The position numbers were made by a program, and so were the translations under genes. From positions 7,378,001 through 7,442,000 of the forward strand of contig CM034105.1 in assembly GCA_019914945.1 (NCBI GenBank): DNA of 64,000 bases, in the 5' to 3' direction. This DNA is from Typha latifolia. Lineage: Eukaryota > Streptophyta > Magnoliopsida > Poales > Typhaceae. The notes beneath the pieces are model-generated. The model was not told the origin of the DNA. It did no database searches and saw only the letters and a list, made by a program, of their open reading frames with translations. Each line of letters starts with the position of its first letter. The stretch's first letter is position 1. Positions 32,738 to 44,244 of this stretch are shown one piece after another.

Positions 32738-33566
32738 AATATCTTCAGATAGTTCGGATGCCCTTACGTGTTCGTTTAGACACCACTTGAGGTAACACTT
32801 AAGTTACGTCAAGTGATCATGTGCCGGCGTCCGAGCACCATTAGTCCCGTTTGGATGAAATGTTGAAAATAGCAGTTGAATTTGCTCTTCTTATCACTTT
32901 CACTTTATTTCTTTCCACAATTTAATCTTTCATAAACTATGTGACTTGACCATATATTGATATCAACTAATTTTTGAAATTTTGACTTTTGGATCAAAAT
33001 TTGAAATTTATGAAAATTCAAATTCTATATCAACTTCCATGGGATCTGGCCCGCGTGAATGACACTTGGTGCCTTAGCACCGTTTTGATGACACTCTCGC
33101 ATATCTGGATATTGTTGTTAGGTTAAGACAAAATCCCCTTTTTGAGTTCATATTTTTCACTCCAACCTAAGGTATTTCTTCTTAGTTCTCATTATTTCAA
33201 TTAGATTGGACTATAGATTTTGCTTGAAATTGTTCATGAAATCATTAATTGTCAAAATACAGGCACCCCATGGAAACTCCTCGCGAAGAGGAAGCTAACC
33301 CCCCTATAGAGTAGCGAGGCCTGCAATGACGGTGGTCAAAAAATAGCTCACAAGGCCGTCCTGATAAGCCTCGATATGCAGCTTCGCAAAAGGATGAAGA
33401 GGGCCCAATAAGGGCAGCAACTAAGAGAATTTCGCGAGGTGAAGCTCCCAGACTGGCATGGCGGCGACTAAGGTCGCCGACGAGGCCAAAAGGTGGAGAA
33501 ATGAAAGAAAAAAAAAGCAATCTAGCCCAAATTAATTGAAATTAACTATAAAAGGGGGTAGAGCAT
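32738..33566. other. Unassigned sequence left of family A copy 3
   Basis: AT-rich with a GC-richer stretch at 33260-33490 (gcgaggcctg, gtcgccgacgaggcc). No domain, splice pattern or terminal repeat could be identified. Confidence 0.4.
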
Positions 33567-34428
33567 TGATACACTTAGTTAGGATCTTTTCTTATTGCAT
33601 TAGTTATTTATTTTTATTAAAATAAAATTTATGTAGGTCACGTTTAAACGTAGGAGGGGTCGCGTTCGAATGCCCTTGCGAACACCTGCATCAGGTTCGC
33701 AAATAAAGAGAATGCATATTGTGTATTCGAACGTGCTCAAGCGAGTTCGAACGCCCGTGTTCGAACGCCTACATCGCGTTCGCACATACAGAGAACGTCT
33801 TTTGTGCATTCGAATGCGATCGGGCATGTTCGAATGCAATCGGCGGAAATCCTCTAGAATTAGGGTTACTTATTATTTTAGGACTTGTTGGCTAGCCTGT
33901 ATATATATGTGGATGGCAGCCAAATTCAGAAGGCTATTGGATTATTGATTTTTTGTCTCTCTATCATCTATCTACTCTAATCTCCCTCCTCACTCTTCAC
34001 CATCCTTCCACCTCTACCGTTGGCAAGGTTTCTCCTAACTTCTAATCTCCCTCGACTATCGAGCTACCCCTCTTCTTTGGGATCTCGACTACTTCGTTCC
34101 CTTCGTCTATATCCCTTAATCACATTCAACATCCACCTTCATCTCCATACCCATCCATAACCCTAACATCCACTCCATCCGTCACCACCACCATCACCCA
34201 AGTTATTCCATGTTTTCTTCCCTTCTACATTTTGAATCTGTGAAAGGCGTAAATGCAAAAGTTGTAAATTAGGAAGTTACGGATCTAATCTAATTAGTTT
34301 CGTAATGTTATGAAGAAAGGAGAATATCTTACGAATATTTTTCCACTGTTGCGCGGACTGCTTCCTGCAATAAATTCAGATCTTAAGAAAGTGTTCCATA
34401 GCTGACCTTTTGGTACAAGAACCCATCA
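33567..34428 (+). repeat. Family A copy 3, 5' LTR
   Basis: It begins TGATACACTTAG and ends CCCATCA, 862 bp, just upstream of the PBS. The motif-rich block (33650-33850) has several GTTCGAA and GCGTTCGCA motifs and an ACAGAGAACG string. Confidence 0.88.
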
Positions 34429-34698
34429 ATTTGGTATCAGAGCAAGCGAACCTCAGACCTCCACTAATTGTTGAAATAAGGAAGATGACATCAACAAGGA
34501 GACCTATGGAGAGCACACCGACAAGGGAAGACTCAATTCACGATGACCCTAATCGTGAGGCCGATTCCTTTGGAGCGACCATGGCAAGACCGAGTCAACC
34601 AACGTCCATGGGTGTGAATATGGGCTTGGCGGATGAACTTAGGGGCTCCAAATATTGCTGCATATAATTGACACAATTCAAAAGGATCACAATGATTT
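34429..34698 (+). pseudogene. PBS and start of gag (copy 3)
   Basis: PBS TGGTATCAGAGC is at 34432-34443. Gag begins MTSTRRPMESTPTREDSIHD at about 34486, equivalent to the gag starts of copies 2 and 4. A TAA stop lies at 34665. The reading is cut at 34698 by family C and resumes at 37663. Confidence 0.8.
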
Positions 34699-35416
34699 TG
34701 ATGCGAACCGGGTTAGATCGGATCACATCAAAGGGAGATTAGGTTAATTATCTTATTTGGTTATTTGGTTTAGTTAGAGTCTTAGAAAGTTAGGATTTTA
34801 TTTAATTAGCTAAATCCAGCTCTGTGTAGTTTTGGGAAAATATTCACAGAATATTTTATATATATCTGAATAATATAAAACTAGTTGGATAAGATCGCTA
34901 ACCTCAAAATATATAACTTTGATATTCACAACTTCTACAAATAGAGCATTATGACTTGTATCTTAGGCATGCTTAGAATTAAAGATTAATTGGATTTTGC
35001 CCTAGCATCTCTCTCAACTAGGCCGCAGGCCTCTACATCTCCCTCATCCCTCTTGTCCAACCAGTGCCACCTCTTTCGTTGGCACGGTCTCGTCTAGCTT
35101 CTAATCTCCCTCTGCCATCGATCCCGCTAGTCCCATAGAGTAGGCCTACTTCTCCCCTTTCGTCTCTTTATCTTAACTGTCTCTACCTCTTATACGATTT
35201 TTACCATAGTTGTAGGCCAATTATAGCCATCTATCGCATCCGCATCTGTAAACCACCACCACCACCACCATCATCTATTGTCAAGCCACCACCATCTACT
35301 ACTCGGCCTCTACTCCATCATCACCTCCATCCTATACGTAGGAATCCGTACCTCCACCTGCGGATCCCAAATCCCGTGCAGAACTGCTACGAATCGGATC
35401 AAGCCGGTTCGCAACA
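34699..35416 (+). repeat. Family C 5' LTR
   Basis: It begins TGATGCGAACC and ends GCAACA, 718 bp. It lacks about 90 bp present in the partner LTR, near 34935. PBS TGGTATCAGAGCC follows at 35419. It has no GTTCGAAC block. Confidence 0.88.
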
Positions 35417-36851
35417 ACTGGTATCAGAGCCAATGTTCCTCGGACCACTATGGCTACCACCAAATCCAAGGCAGCTAAGCAAGTAAGTGATCAAGGAGTG
35501 GAGACGGACCACATGGCTATGTCAAGATCTCCATCCCCTTAGAATTCACGAGGACAAACAGAAGGCCCGCCTGATCTTGCGCAAACCCTAGCACTTATGG
35601 CGCAAACATTATTGGAGATCAAGTCCAGCCTTGCCGATAGGAATGAGTACCCTCCAAGGTGTACCCCCGAGCATCATCGAAGACATGAAGAACCCCCCCC
35701 CCCTACCTAGAGAGAGGAACCGACGAGGACCGATCCTGGAGGCACCTAGGCAATAGCGCGACGAACCGCACGGGTGCCGCACTGACTTACCTCCCTTGCA
35801 CCTGAGGGAACCTATGGCCCCACATCCAGAGGATGAGCCCCCACATCAGCTAAGGTTCCAACAACAAGAGCCGCTTCACCGAGGTCGTGAGAACGGGAGT
35901 GACCAAATGCTACAACCCCGCACTCGATTTTCCTAAGTTCAACGGTGGTGACCCGTTGGATTGGATTTATAGGGTGGAGTAATTCTTCACTTATCAAGGG
36001 ACACCTAATCACCAAAAGGTGCTTCTAGCCTTATTCCACCTTGAAGACGTAGCGGTGAGATGGTATCAAGCAATGCATCGCTCACGCCCCTTCGCCACTT
36101 GGGAGGAGTTCGCTGATGTGCTTTGTGTGCATTTTGGATCTTCCGACTATGAAGACTTCCAAGCCACCTTGACAAAACTAACCCAAAAGACTTCTATAAG
36201 AGCCTATAAAGAGGAGTTCGAAAGAATCAGCAATAGAGTCCACGGGTGGTCAGACTTGGCTCTCAAAAGTACTTTCATCTCTGGGCTTCGTCGTGATATC
36301 CATGCGGAAGTCAAAACTACTCGTCCTACCACCTTGCTAGAGGCTTTCTCAGCGGCACAAATGATGGAGGAAAAGATATGAGAATTGAAGGCAGTACACC
36401 AACCAAAATGGACCACATTGGAGTCGACAACCATGGAGCAAATGCCATTGAGCAACCCAAGACCGCCAGCCTCGGGTGTGCCATATTCGGGACAGACTTG
36501 GCCAAATCCAAGCGGGCCATCCCCAACTCGAACTGCGCTAGACCCTAAGGACCAGCCAAGGTTGAGAGGTCGACGCCTCCTACTAGCTAGACATTGAAGA
36601 TCGGCATTCAAAGAGTCTATGCTTCTATTGCAACGAGCGCTTCGTACCGGGCCATAAATGCGTCAAACAACTTACTGCCATTATGCTCATCGAGAAGATG
36701 ATCAAAGATGATCCAGAGGGCAACATGGAGGACCAATCATGGGAAGAGCATGGACAAACCGAAAAGGATGCACACTCGACAAATCAAGTACATAAGGTTT
36801 GGAAACTACCATGGACACCTTAAGGACAAGGTGGACGGAAGCGTGGTGGAT
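35417..36851 (+). pseudogene. Family C gag
   Basis: The likely start is ATG at 35450 (MATTKSKAAKQVSDQG). A TAG at about 35540 and frameshifts break it. The capsid-type region is clear at 36019-36381: FHLEDVAVRWYQAMHRS, FGSSDYEDFQATLTKL and TFISGLRRDIHAEV. After a TGA, a zinc knuckle CFYCNERFVPGHKC lies at about 36625-36665, in another frame. It ends in purine-rich sequence (ggtggacggaagcgtggtgg), which could be the PPT. Confidence 0.85.
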
Positions 36852-37662
36852 TGATGTGAACCAGGTTAGATCGGATCACATCTAATGGAGATTAGGCTCA
36901 ATGGATTGAGTCTAATTATCTTATTTGGTTATTTGGTTTAGTTAGAGTCTTAGCAAGTTAGGATTTTATTTAATTAGCTAAATCCAACTCTGCGCAGTTT
37001 CGAGAAAATATTTGCAGAATATTCTACAGATATCCGAATAATATCAAACTAGACCTCTAGATCTACAACTCTGATATTCACAACTTCTCCAGATTCAGAG
37101 AATATCTGCAGAAAACTGAAGGGTTAATCCGAGAAGATAAGGAAGACTAGTTTAGTTAAATTTATTTTAGACTTTCTGATTTAATCTCTATAAATAGAGC
37201 CTTATGGCTTGTATCTTAGGCATGCTTGGAATGAAAGATTAATTGGCTTCTGCCCTGCATCTCTCTCAACTAGGCCGCAGGACTCTACATCTTCGTCATC
37301 CCTCTTCACCAACTAGCGCCACCTCTTCCATTGGCACGGTCTCTTCTAGCTTCTAATCTCGCTCAGTCGTCGATCCCCCTAGTCCCGTAGGACAGGCCTA
37401 CTTTTCCCTCTTCGTCTCTTTATCTTAACCGTCTCTACCTCCTGTATAATTTTTACCACAGTTGTAGGCCAATCATAGCCATCTATTACATCCGTATCTA
37501 CAAATCAACACCACCACCATCTATTGCCGAGCCACCACCATCAACTACTCGGCCTCTACTCCATCATCACTTCCATCCTATACCTAGGAATCTATGCCTC
37601 CACTCGCGGATCCCAAATCCCGTGCATAATTACTATGAATCGGATCAAGCCAGTTCGCAATA
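36852..37662 (+). repeat. Family C 3' LTR
   Basis: It begins TGATGTGAACC and ends GCAATA where the partner has GCAACA, 811 bp. The C-to-T change removes the canonical CA end. Confidence 0.88.
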
Positions 37663-38632
37663 GATTTCAAGGAATATGTCATGAACCGATTGGGTTCGTC
37701 ATCTCCTCAACAACGATCAGAGCTTCAAGAAGGACTAGCGGTAGGACCTCATCGAACCGATAACCCACAAGTCCAGGGGCGCCATGTGAATGTCAATAAT
37801 ACCCTCTTACCTATGCCTACATATCATCCACCACCTCCGTTACAAAACTCAAAACCGGCGGTGGTGGAACCCGAGAGGCGTGCGGTACCGATGCGCTCCA
37901 TCGATGAGGAGGATTGGCACTTTGAGGATGAGATAAATCCCTTTGGAGATGGTGATGAACGTGCTCGAGGATTTAGAGAATGTGGTCAACATGCACAAAG
38001 GTTTAGACCTGAACCAAGGATCTTTCGCGAACCCGACAACACTATTCGGGGGAGAACCACACGCTTGGACTTTCCAAAATTACAAGGTGGTGATCCAACG
38101 GATTGGGTGTTTCAAGTTGAACAATATTTTGATTGTCAAGGTACAGCGGAAGATGCAAAGGTCCATATGGCAAGCTTGCACCTCCAAGGAACGGCATTGC
38201 ATTGGTATAGATCGATTATTCGTGGCAGTGGATTTACTAGATAGGCTTATTTTTGTATGAGGATTACACACAGATTTGGGACAGCGACATATGAAGATTT
38301 TGCTGCCACATTAAGCAAGATAGTTCAGAAGACGACCGTATTGGAGTACCAAGCTGAGTTTGAAAGAATTAGTATTTATTGTGAGCTAGCTTGGCCTGAA
38401 CCGACAATGATGAGCACATTTATTTCAGTACTGCAAGAGGAGATACAAGCTGATGTTTGTGCTCTTTGTCCAACTACTCTTGAGAAGGCCTTTGAGAAGG
38501 CCGTGAAGATGGAGCAAAAATATAAGGCTCTGAAGACAGCAGCGAAAAACAATTGGGGCAACCGAGATGGGCGGTTTGCACCTAGAACGCTGGTTGAAAA
38601 TTCTATAGGTTCAATGACAGCGGCTGCGAGTA
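37663..38632 (+). pseudogene. Family A gag, middle part (copy 3)
   Basis: The 187-codon frame at 37681 carries LDFPKLQGGDPTDWVFQVEQ and HLQGTALHWYRS. A stop at 38242 is followed by the rest in the frame at 38257-38724 (TATYEDFAATLSKIVQ, LEYQAEFERIS, TTLEKAFEKAVKMEQKYKAL). It is interrupted at 38632 by copy 4 and continues at 44245. Confidence 0.88.
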
Positions 38633-39514
38633 TAATAGGCTCTGATACCAAATTGATAAGATCTGGAACCAATGATAGGCTACGCAACTATTCCTTCAAG
38701 ATCTGGATATATTATAAGAATTAGTCCGCGCAACTATGGAAAAATATTTGTCAAATATTCTTCCGTAGTCAGAAAATTACGAAACTAATTGGGTTAGATG
38801 TATAACTTCCTTTTCTACAACTTTTGTATTTATGATATTCATAGATTCGAACTGTAGCAGGGACGAAAATACGAAATAACGTGGGTGATGGTGGTGGTGA
38901 CGGCTGGAGTGGATGTTAGGGTTATGGATGGGTATGGAGATGAAGATGGATGTTGGATGTGATTAAGGTATATAGACGAAGGGAATGAAGTGGTCGAGAT
39001 CCCAAAGAAGAGGGATAGCTCGATAGTCGAGGGAGATTAGAAGTTAGGAGAAACCTTGCCAACGGTAGAGGTGGAAGGATGGTGAAGAGGGAGGAGGGAG
39101 ATTAGAGTAGATAGATGATAGAGAGGCAAAAACTCAATAATCCAATAGCCTTCTGAATTTGGCTGCCATCCACATATATATACAGGCTAGCCAACAAGTC
39201 CTAAAATAATAAGTAACCCTAATTCTAGAGGATTTCCGTCGATTACATTCGAATGTGCCCGATTACGTTCGAATGCACAAAAGACGTTCTCTGTATGTGC
39301 GAACGCGATGTAGGCGTTCGAACACGGGCGTTCGAACTCGCTTGACCACGTTCGAATGTACAATATGCGTTCTCTTTATTTGCGAACCTGATGCAGGTGT
39401 TCGCAAGGGCGTTCGAACGCGACCCCTCCTACGTTCGAATGTGACCTACATAAATTTTATTTTAATAAAAATAAATAACTAATGCAATAAGAAAAGATCC
39501 TAACTAAGTGTATC
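38633..39514 (-). repeat. Family A copy 4, 3' LTR
   Basis: 882 bp. The reverse complement starts TGATACACTTAG at 39514. Its 3' end includes an extra TTGGTATCAGAGCC site although the true PBS is not on this side, so a PBS copy has become part of the LTR. The GTTCGAA-rich block is at 39240-39440. Confidence 0.87.
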
Positions 39515-40300
39515 ATCCCACCACGCTTTCCCCACCTTGTCCTCAAGGTGAAAAGTCAGGGAAATGCTCAAAGATATCAGTCTCCAACTCCCATGTCGCC
39601 TCATTAGATGGCATGCCAAGCCATTCAACTAGAATCTCCATCTTCAATCTGGTACCATGTCATCGTCGACGTCTAGCAACTACTCGAACTCGCTCTACGA
39701 TCTCTATCCCCTCCAATGGCTCCGGTAGAACCGATCCAACAATCTCATGATCTCCAATACGCTCTCTCAACAATGAAACATGAAAAATAGAATGCACTCT
39801 CGACCCCTCCGGTAGTTCCAAATAATATGCAATCAGACCAATACGCTCCAACACCCGAAACGTACCAAAGTAGTGATGTCCTAACTTTTAATTTTGCATC
39901 GGACGTAAGGTCACCTATCGATCTGGTTGCACCCTCACAAACACCCAATTGACGATGTCAAACTCCTCTCCCTATGGCTATGGTCATAAACTTACTTCAT
40001 GCGATTTTGAGCAAGTTTAATATGAGCATGCAACCTCTTCAATGTGGCGTCTCTATCCATCAAAGCTAAGTCCACCTCCGTCCGATCTACAGATGTCACT
40101 AGATCATAAGCGTGTAACATCGGAGCCGTGCGTCCATACACCACCTCAAATGGAGTCATGCTAGTGCTGCTATGGTAGACGATGTTGTAGGACCACTACG
40201 CCCATGGGAAGGACTCCAACCATCATCTCGACATCTCTCCAACAATGCACCTCAAGTACTGCTCAATGCCTCGATTGACCACCTCGGTTTGGCCGTCCGT
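39515..40300 (-). pseudogene. Gypsy integrase C-terminus and chromodomain (copy 4)
   Basis: Minus-strand frames carry LIAYYLELPEGSRVHSIFHV and SLLRERIGDHEIVG, with the chromodomain region at 39515-39650 in broken frames. Stops and frameshifts occur about every 200 bp. It aligns with copy 2 from 9482 to 10260. Confidence 0.8.
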
Positions 40301-40800
40301 CTATGGATGGTAAGCCGAACTGAAGTTCAATCGAGTCCCCTGCAATCTGAAAAACTTAGTCCAAAAATCACTCATAAATACACGATCACGATCCGAGACA
40401 ATCGTGTGTAGCATGCCATATAACCGAGCAACATCTTTAACAAAAATTTTAGCCACCAACTTGGCTGAAAATGGATGTGACAATGTCAAAAAGTGCGCAT
40501 ACTTGCTTAATCTGTTAACTATCTCAAAGATAACAGAATAACCACGTACCAGTGGAAGACCCTCTATGAAATCTATAGAAATGTCTTCCCAAACACGATC
40601 CGGTACAGGTAAAGGCTGTAGTAATCTGGCCAGTTTCAATATGGTTGTCTTAGCTCTTTGTCAGACTTCACAAGCATGGACAAAACTCCTCATATCCCGC
40701 CTCAATCCTGGCCACGTACAACTCTAAGATATCATCCTATGAGTCCTCAAGACACCCTCATAACCATCCTCTGGAGTATGGTGGAAGTGCTCCAACAATT
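40301..40800 (-). pseudogene. Gypsy integrase core (copy 4)
   Basis: The 112-codon frame reads [31 protein letters not shown] and VSDRDRVFMSDFW, covering the first two catalytic Asp positions. The Gln-Thr-Asp-Gly region lies downstream in another frame. The zinc-binding half is at 40640-40800. Confidence 0.83.
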
Positions 40801-41305
40801 TCTGCCGCAATCCATCATTTGTGGGCACTCAAATACATTCGCGGTCTAGTAGCAAACCGCCTCGATTTTTCAACTCTAGATGGTGCTCCAGATCATCCAT
40901 CACCTCCTGCAACAATCTCAAAATATTTGGGCCAAATGTACATGCATATATCAGCTTGTCAAGGAAGGGAAAGGTAGGAGATGTATAGGCCGCAAGCTCG
41001 GTAGTATCGGGTTGGCGCAATAATGCATCCACCGCTCTATTTTTCATTCCCTTCTTATATTGGATTTCATAATCATATCCCAGCAATTTTGTGACCCATC
41101 GCTGCTGTGCCGGAATGTGTATGCGCTGTCCCATAAAGTATGGAAAGCTTCTTTGATCAGTTCGAATAATGAATCGTCTACTGATCAAATAAGGCCCCCA
41201 CTTTGTCACCGCATGCAGAATGGCCAACATCTCTCTCTCATAAGTCTATAATTGCTGAGATTTTTGTAACAAAGCCTTACTACGAAAGGCTATGGGACGT
41301 CCTCC
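40801..41305 (-). pseudogene. Gypsy RNase H (copy 4)
   Basis: The 133-codon frame 40829-41230 has RRFIIRTDQRSFPYFMG and IQYKKGMKNRAVDALLRQPD, followed by the spacer before integrase. The first acidic region lies at the RT border (41306-41350). Confidence 0.83.
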
Positions 41306-42500
41306 CTACATAAGTACAGCTCCTATGCCAACACCCGACGCATCACATTCTACAATAAACTCTTTGGTGAAGTCCGGTAGCGCTAGAACGGGTATTATCG
41401 TCGTTGCTATTTTCAATTTTTCAAATGCTGAAGTGGCTTCATCCATCCATCTAAAAGAGTCTTTCTTCAACAAATAAGTGAAAGGAGCAGCGATCTTACC
41501 ATATCCGGTGATAAAGCGTCGATAATATCCGGCCAGCCCTAAAAATCCTCTCAATCCAGTGGTAGTAGTAGGAATAGGCCAAGCGGTCATACATGCAACC
41601 TTTGGAGGATCCGCCGCTACACCATCCACTGAAATGATGTGGTATAAATACTCCACTTGTTGTACTCCCAATAGGCACTTAGACTTCTTAATCTTCAATT
41701 GGTTTTGCTTCAACAAATTCAGCACATCCTTCAAATGCCGCCAATGCTCCAATTCAGTCCTATTATACACCAAAATGTCATAAAAAAACACCAAGACATA
41801 CCTTCGCAAGAGATGCCGAAATATATCATTTATGAGGCCTTGAAAGGTAGTTGGAGCATTGGTGAGACCAAAAGGCATCACCCAAAACTCGTAATGCTCG
41901 TCCGGATTCTGAAATGCAGTTTTGTGTACATCCGCCGGGTGAACTCTAATTTGATAATACCTGGCCCTCAAGTCAAGCTTAATAAATATAGTCCCCCCTG
42001 CAAACTCGTGCAGCAACTCCTTAATAACCGGAATAGGATAGCAGTCCGTGACAGTAATAGCATTTAATGCTCGATAGTCAACACAAAAATGCCATGTCCC
42101 ATCCTTTTTCGCACCAATAGCACAAGGGATGAGTATGAGCTATGACTTGGTTGAATGAGGCCTTGCTCCAATATCTCGGCTACCATGTTTGAGATAACTT
42201 TTTTTTGCACATGTGGATTCTGATATGGCCTCACGTTCGCCAGTACAACCCCAAGTACAATCACTATGTGATGGTCTGCCGCTCTCCTCGGTGGCAACTC
42301 CTGTGGCTCCTCAAATAGTCTAAAAAAGTTATCTAATAAATTAGACAATTCAATGGTAGTACCTGAACTCATTTGAGGCTCATCTCCAATTGGTCTTAAC
42401 TGAAGAAGATAGGTCAAATCATACACACAAGGCAGCCCCATCATAGGCTGCATTGCAGGAATCGACGAAGACCGAATGCCATCAAGCCGCACATCTTTAT
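41306..42500 (-). pseudogene. Gypsy RT (copy 4)
   Basis: The 236-codon frame 41306-42016 runs from TIFIKLDLRARYYQIRVHPA through [12 protein letters not shown] and on to [17 protein letters not shown]. The catalytic box reads FFYDILVY, so the first Asp of the usual FDD is Tyr. Upstream, frame 42064-42492 holds the RT N-terminus. At about 42500 it joins gag through a scrambled junction without protease. Confidence 0.85.
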
Positions 42501-43400
42501 AACCACTATGGCAGCAAAATCTTTATATGCCGCAGTTCTAAATATGCGTGCAATCCTCCTACAAAAATTAGCCCATCTAGTAAATCCTCCACCATGAATA
42601 ACTGATATATACTAATACAATGTCGTTCCTTGAAGGTGAAAGCTTGCCATCTGAACATTTGCATCATTCGCTGTACCTTGACGATCAAAATATTGTTCAA
42701 CTTGACACACCCAATCCATTAGATTATCGCCTTGGAATTTTGGGAAATCCAAGGGTGCGATTCTCCCCCGAATAGCATTTTTAGGTTCACGAAAGATGCT
42801 TGGTTCAGGTCTAAACCTTTGTGCAAGTTGATCACCTTCTCTAAATCCTCGAGCACGTCCATCACCATCTCCAAAGGGATCAATCTCATCCTCAAAGTGC
42901 CAATCCTCCTCATCGATGAAATGCACCGGAGCCGCATGCCTCTCGGGTTCCACCACCGTCGATCTTGGGTTTTGCAACGGAGGTGGGGAATAATGTGTAG
43001 GCATAGGTAAGAGGGGATCATTGACACTCGCATGACACACCTGGACCTGTGGGGTATCAGTTCGATGAGGTCCCACCATTGGTCCTTCTTAAAACTTCAA
43101 TCGCCATCGAGGAGATAATGAATCAAATCGGTTTTTGACATATTCCTTGAAATTATTGTGATTCTTTTGAATTGAGTCAACTCTATGCATCAATGTATGG
43201 AACATGCCCCTATATTCATTCATATTCGCACTCGTAGAAGTTGGTTGACTCGGTCCTGCCATGGTCGCCCCAAAGGAATCGGCCTCACGGTTAGGGTCAT
43301 CGTGGATTGAGTCATCTCTTATCGGTGTGCTCTCCATAGGTTTCCTTGTTGATGTCATCTTTCTTGTTACAACCATTAATGGATGTCTAAGGTTCGATTA
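42501..43400 (-). pseudogene. Gypsy gag (copy 4)
   Basis: It starts MTSTRKPMESTPIRDDSIHD near 43360 and includes EDEIDPFGDGDGRARGF and LDFPKFQGDNLMDWVCQVEQ (42612-43079). Gag ends at about 42510 by deletion. A frameshift lies near 43085. Confidence 0.83.
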
Positions 43401-43414
43401 CTCTAATACCATTT
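43401..43414 (-). promoter_or_regulatory. Copy 4 primer-binding site (mutated)
   Basis: Read on the minus strand it is ATGGTATTAGAG, next to the LTR end. Two bases differ from a perfect tRNA-Met PBS. A second, perfect TTGGTATCAGAGCC lies 7 bp inside the LTR (43421-43434). Confidence 0.65.
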
Positions 43415-44239
43415 TGTTAGGCTCTGATACCAAATTGATAAGATCTAAAACCAAAGATAAGGTACGCAACTATTTCTTCAAGATCTGGATGTATTACAAG
43501 AATCAGCCCATGCAACTATGGAAAAATATTCGTCAAATATTTTCTGGTAGTTAGAAAATTACGAAACTAATCGATTTAGATCCATAACCTCCTGATATAC
43601 AACTTTCATATTTACATCCTTTGCAGATTTGAACTGTATCATAGACAAAAATACGGAATAATGTGGGTGATGGTGGTACTGATGGATGGAGTGGATGTTA
43701 GGGTTATGGATGGGTATGGAGATGAAGATGGATAGTGGATGTGATTTAGGGATATAGATGAAGGGAACGAAGTGGTCGAGATCCTAGAGAAGTGGGGTGG
43801 CTCGACAATCGAGGGAGATTAAAAGTTAGGAGAAGCCTTGCCAACGGTAGAGGTGGAATGATGGTGAAGAGGGAGGGAGATTATGGTAGATAGATGATAG
43901 AGAGGCAAGAAATCAATATTCCAATAGCATAATGAAGTTGGCTGCCATCCGCATATATATAGAGGCTAGCGAACAAGTCCTAAAATAATATGAAACCCTA
44001 ATTCTAGAACCTTCATGTCGATCGCATTCGAACGTGCTCGATCGTATTCGAACGCACCAAAAGACGTTCTCTGTATGTGAGAACGCGATGTAGGCATTCG
44101 AATGCACAATATGCGTTCTCTGTATTTGCGAACCTAATGCAGGCGTTCGCAAGGGCGTTCGAACGCGTCCTATAGAAATTTTATTTTAATGAAAATAAAC
44201 ACCTAATACAATAAGAAAAGATCTTAACTAAGTGTATCA
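43415..44239 (-). repeat. Family A copy 4, 5' LTR
   Basis: 825 bp. The reverse complement starts TGATACACTTAG at 44239 and ends CCTAACA. It is shorter than the 3' LTR, partly by loss of one motif unit near 44100. Confidence 0.86.
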
Positions 44240-44244
44240 TAGTA

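Larger units (their letters stand above)
34699..37662 (+). mobile_element. Gag-only gypsy element (family C) with perfect TSD
   Basis: Two LTRs (34699-35416 and 36852-37662) flank about 1.4 kb containing a PBS and gag only. The 5-bp duplication GATTT (34694-34698 and 37663-37667) and the exact resumption of copy 3 gag fix both ends. No protease, RT or integrase is present, so it would need enzymes from another element. Confidence 0.9.
38633..44239 (-). mobile_element. Ty3/gypsy family A copy 4, nested head-to-head in copy 3
   Basis: It has a 3' LTR (38633-39514), integrase C-terminus/chromodomain, integrase, RNase H, RT, gag and 5' LTR (43415-44239). The flanks gagta (38628-38632) and tagta (44240-44244) form a 5-bp duplication with one change, and copy 3 gag resumes on the right. 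Protease is missing at about 42500. Confidence 0.88.
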
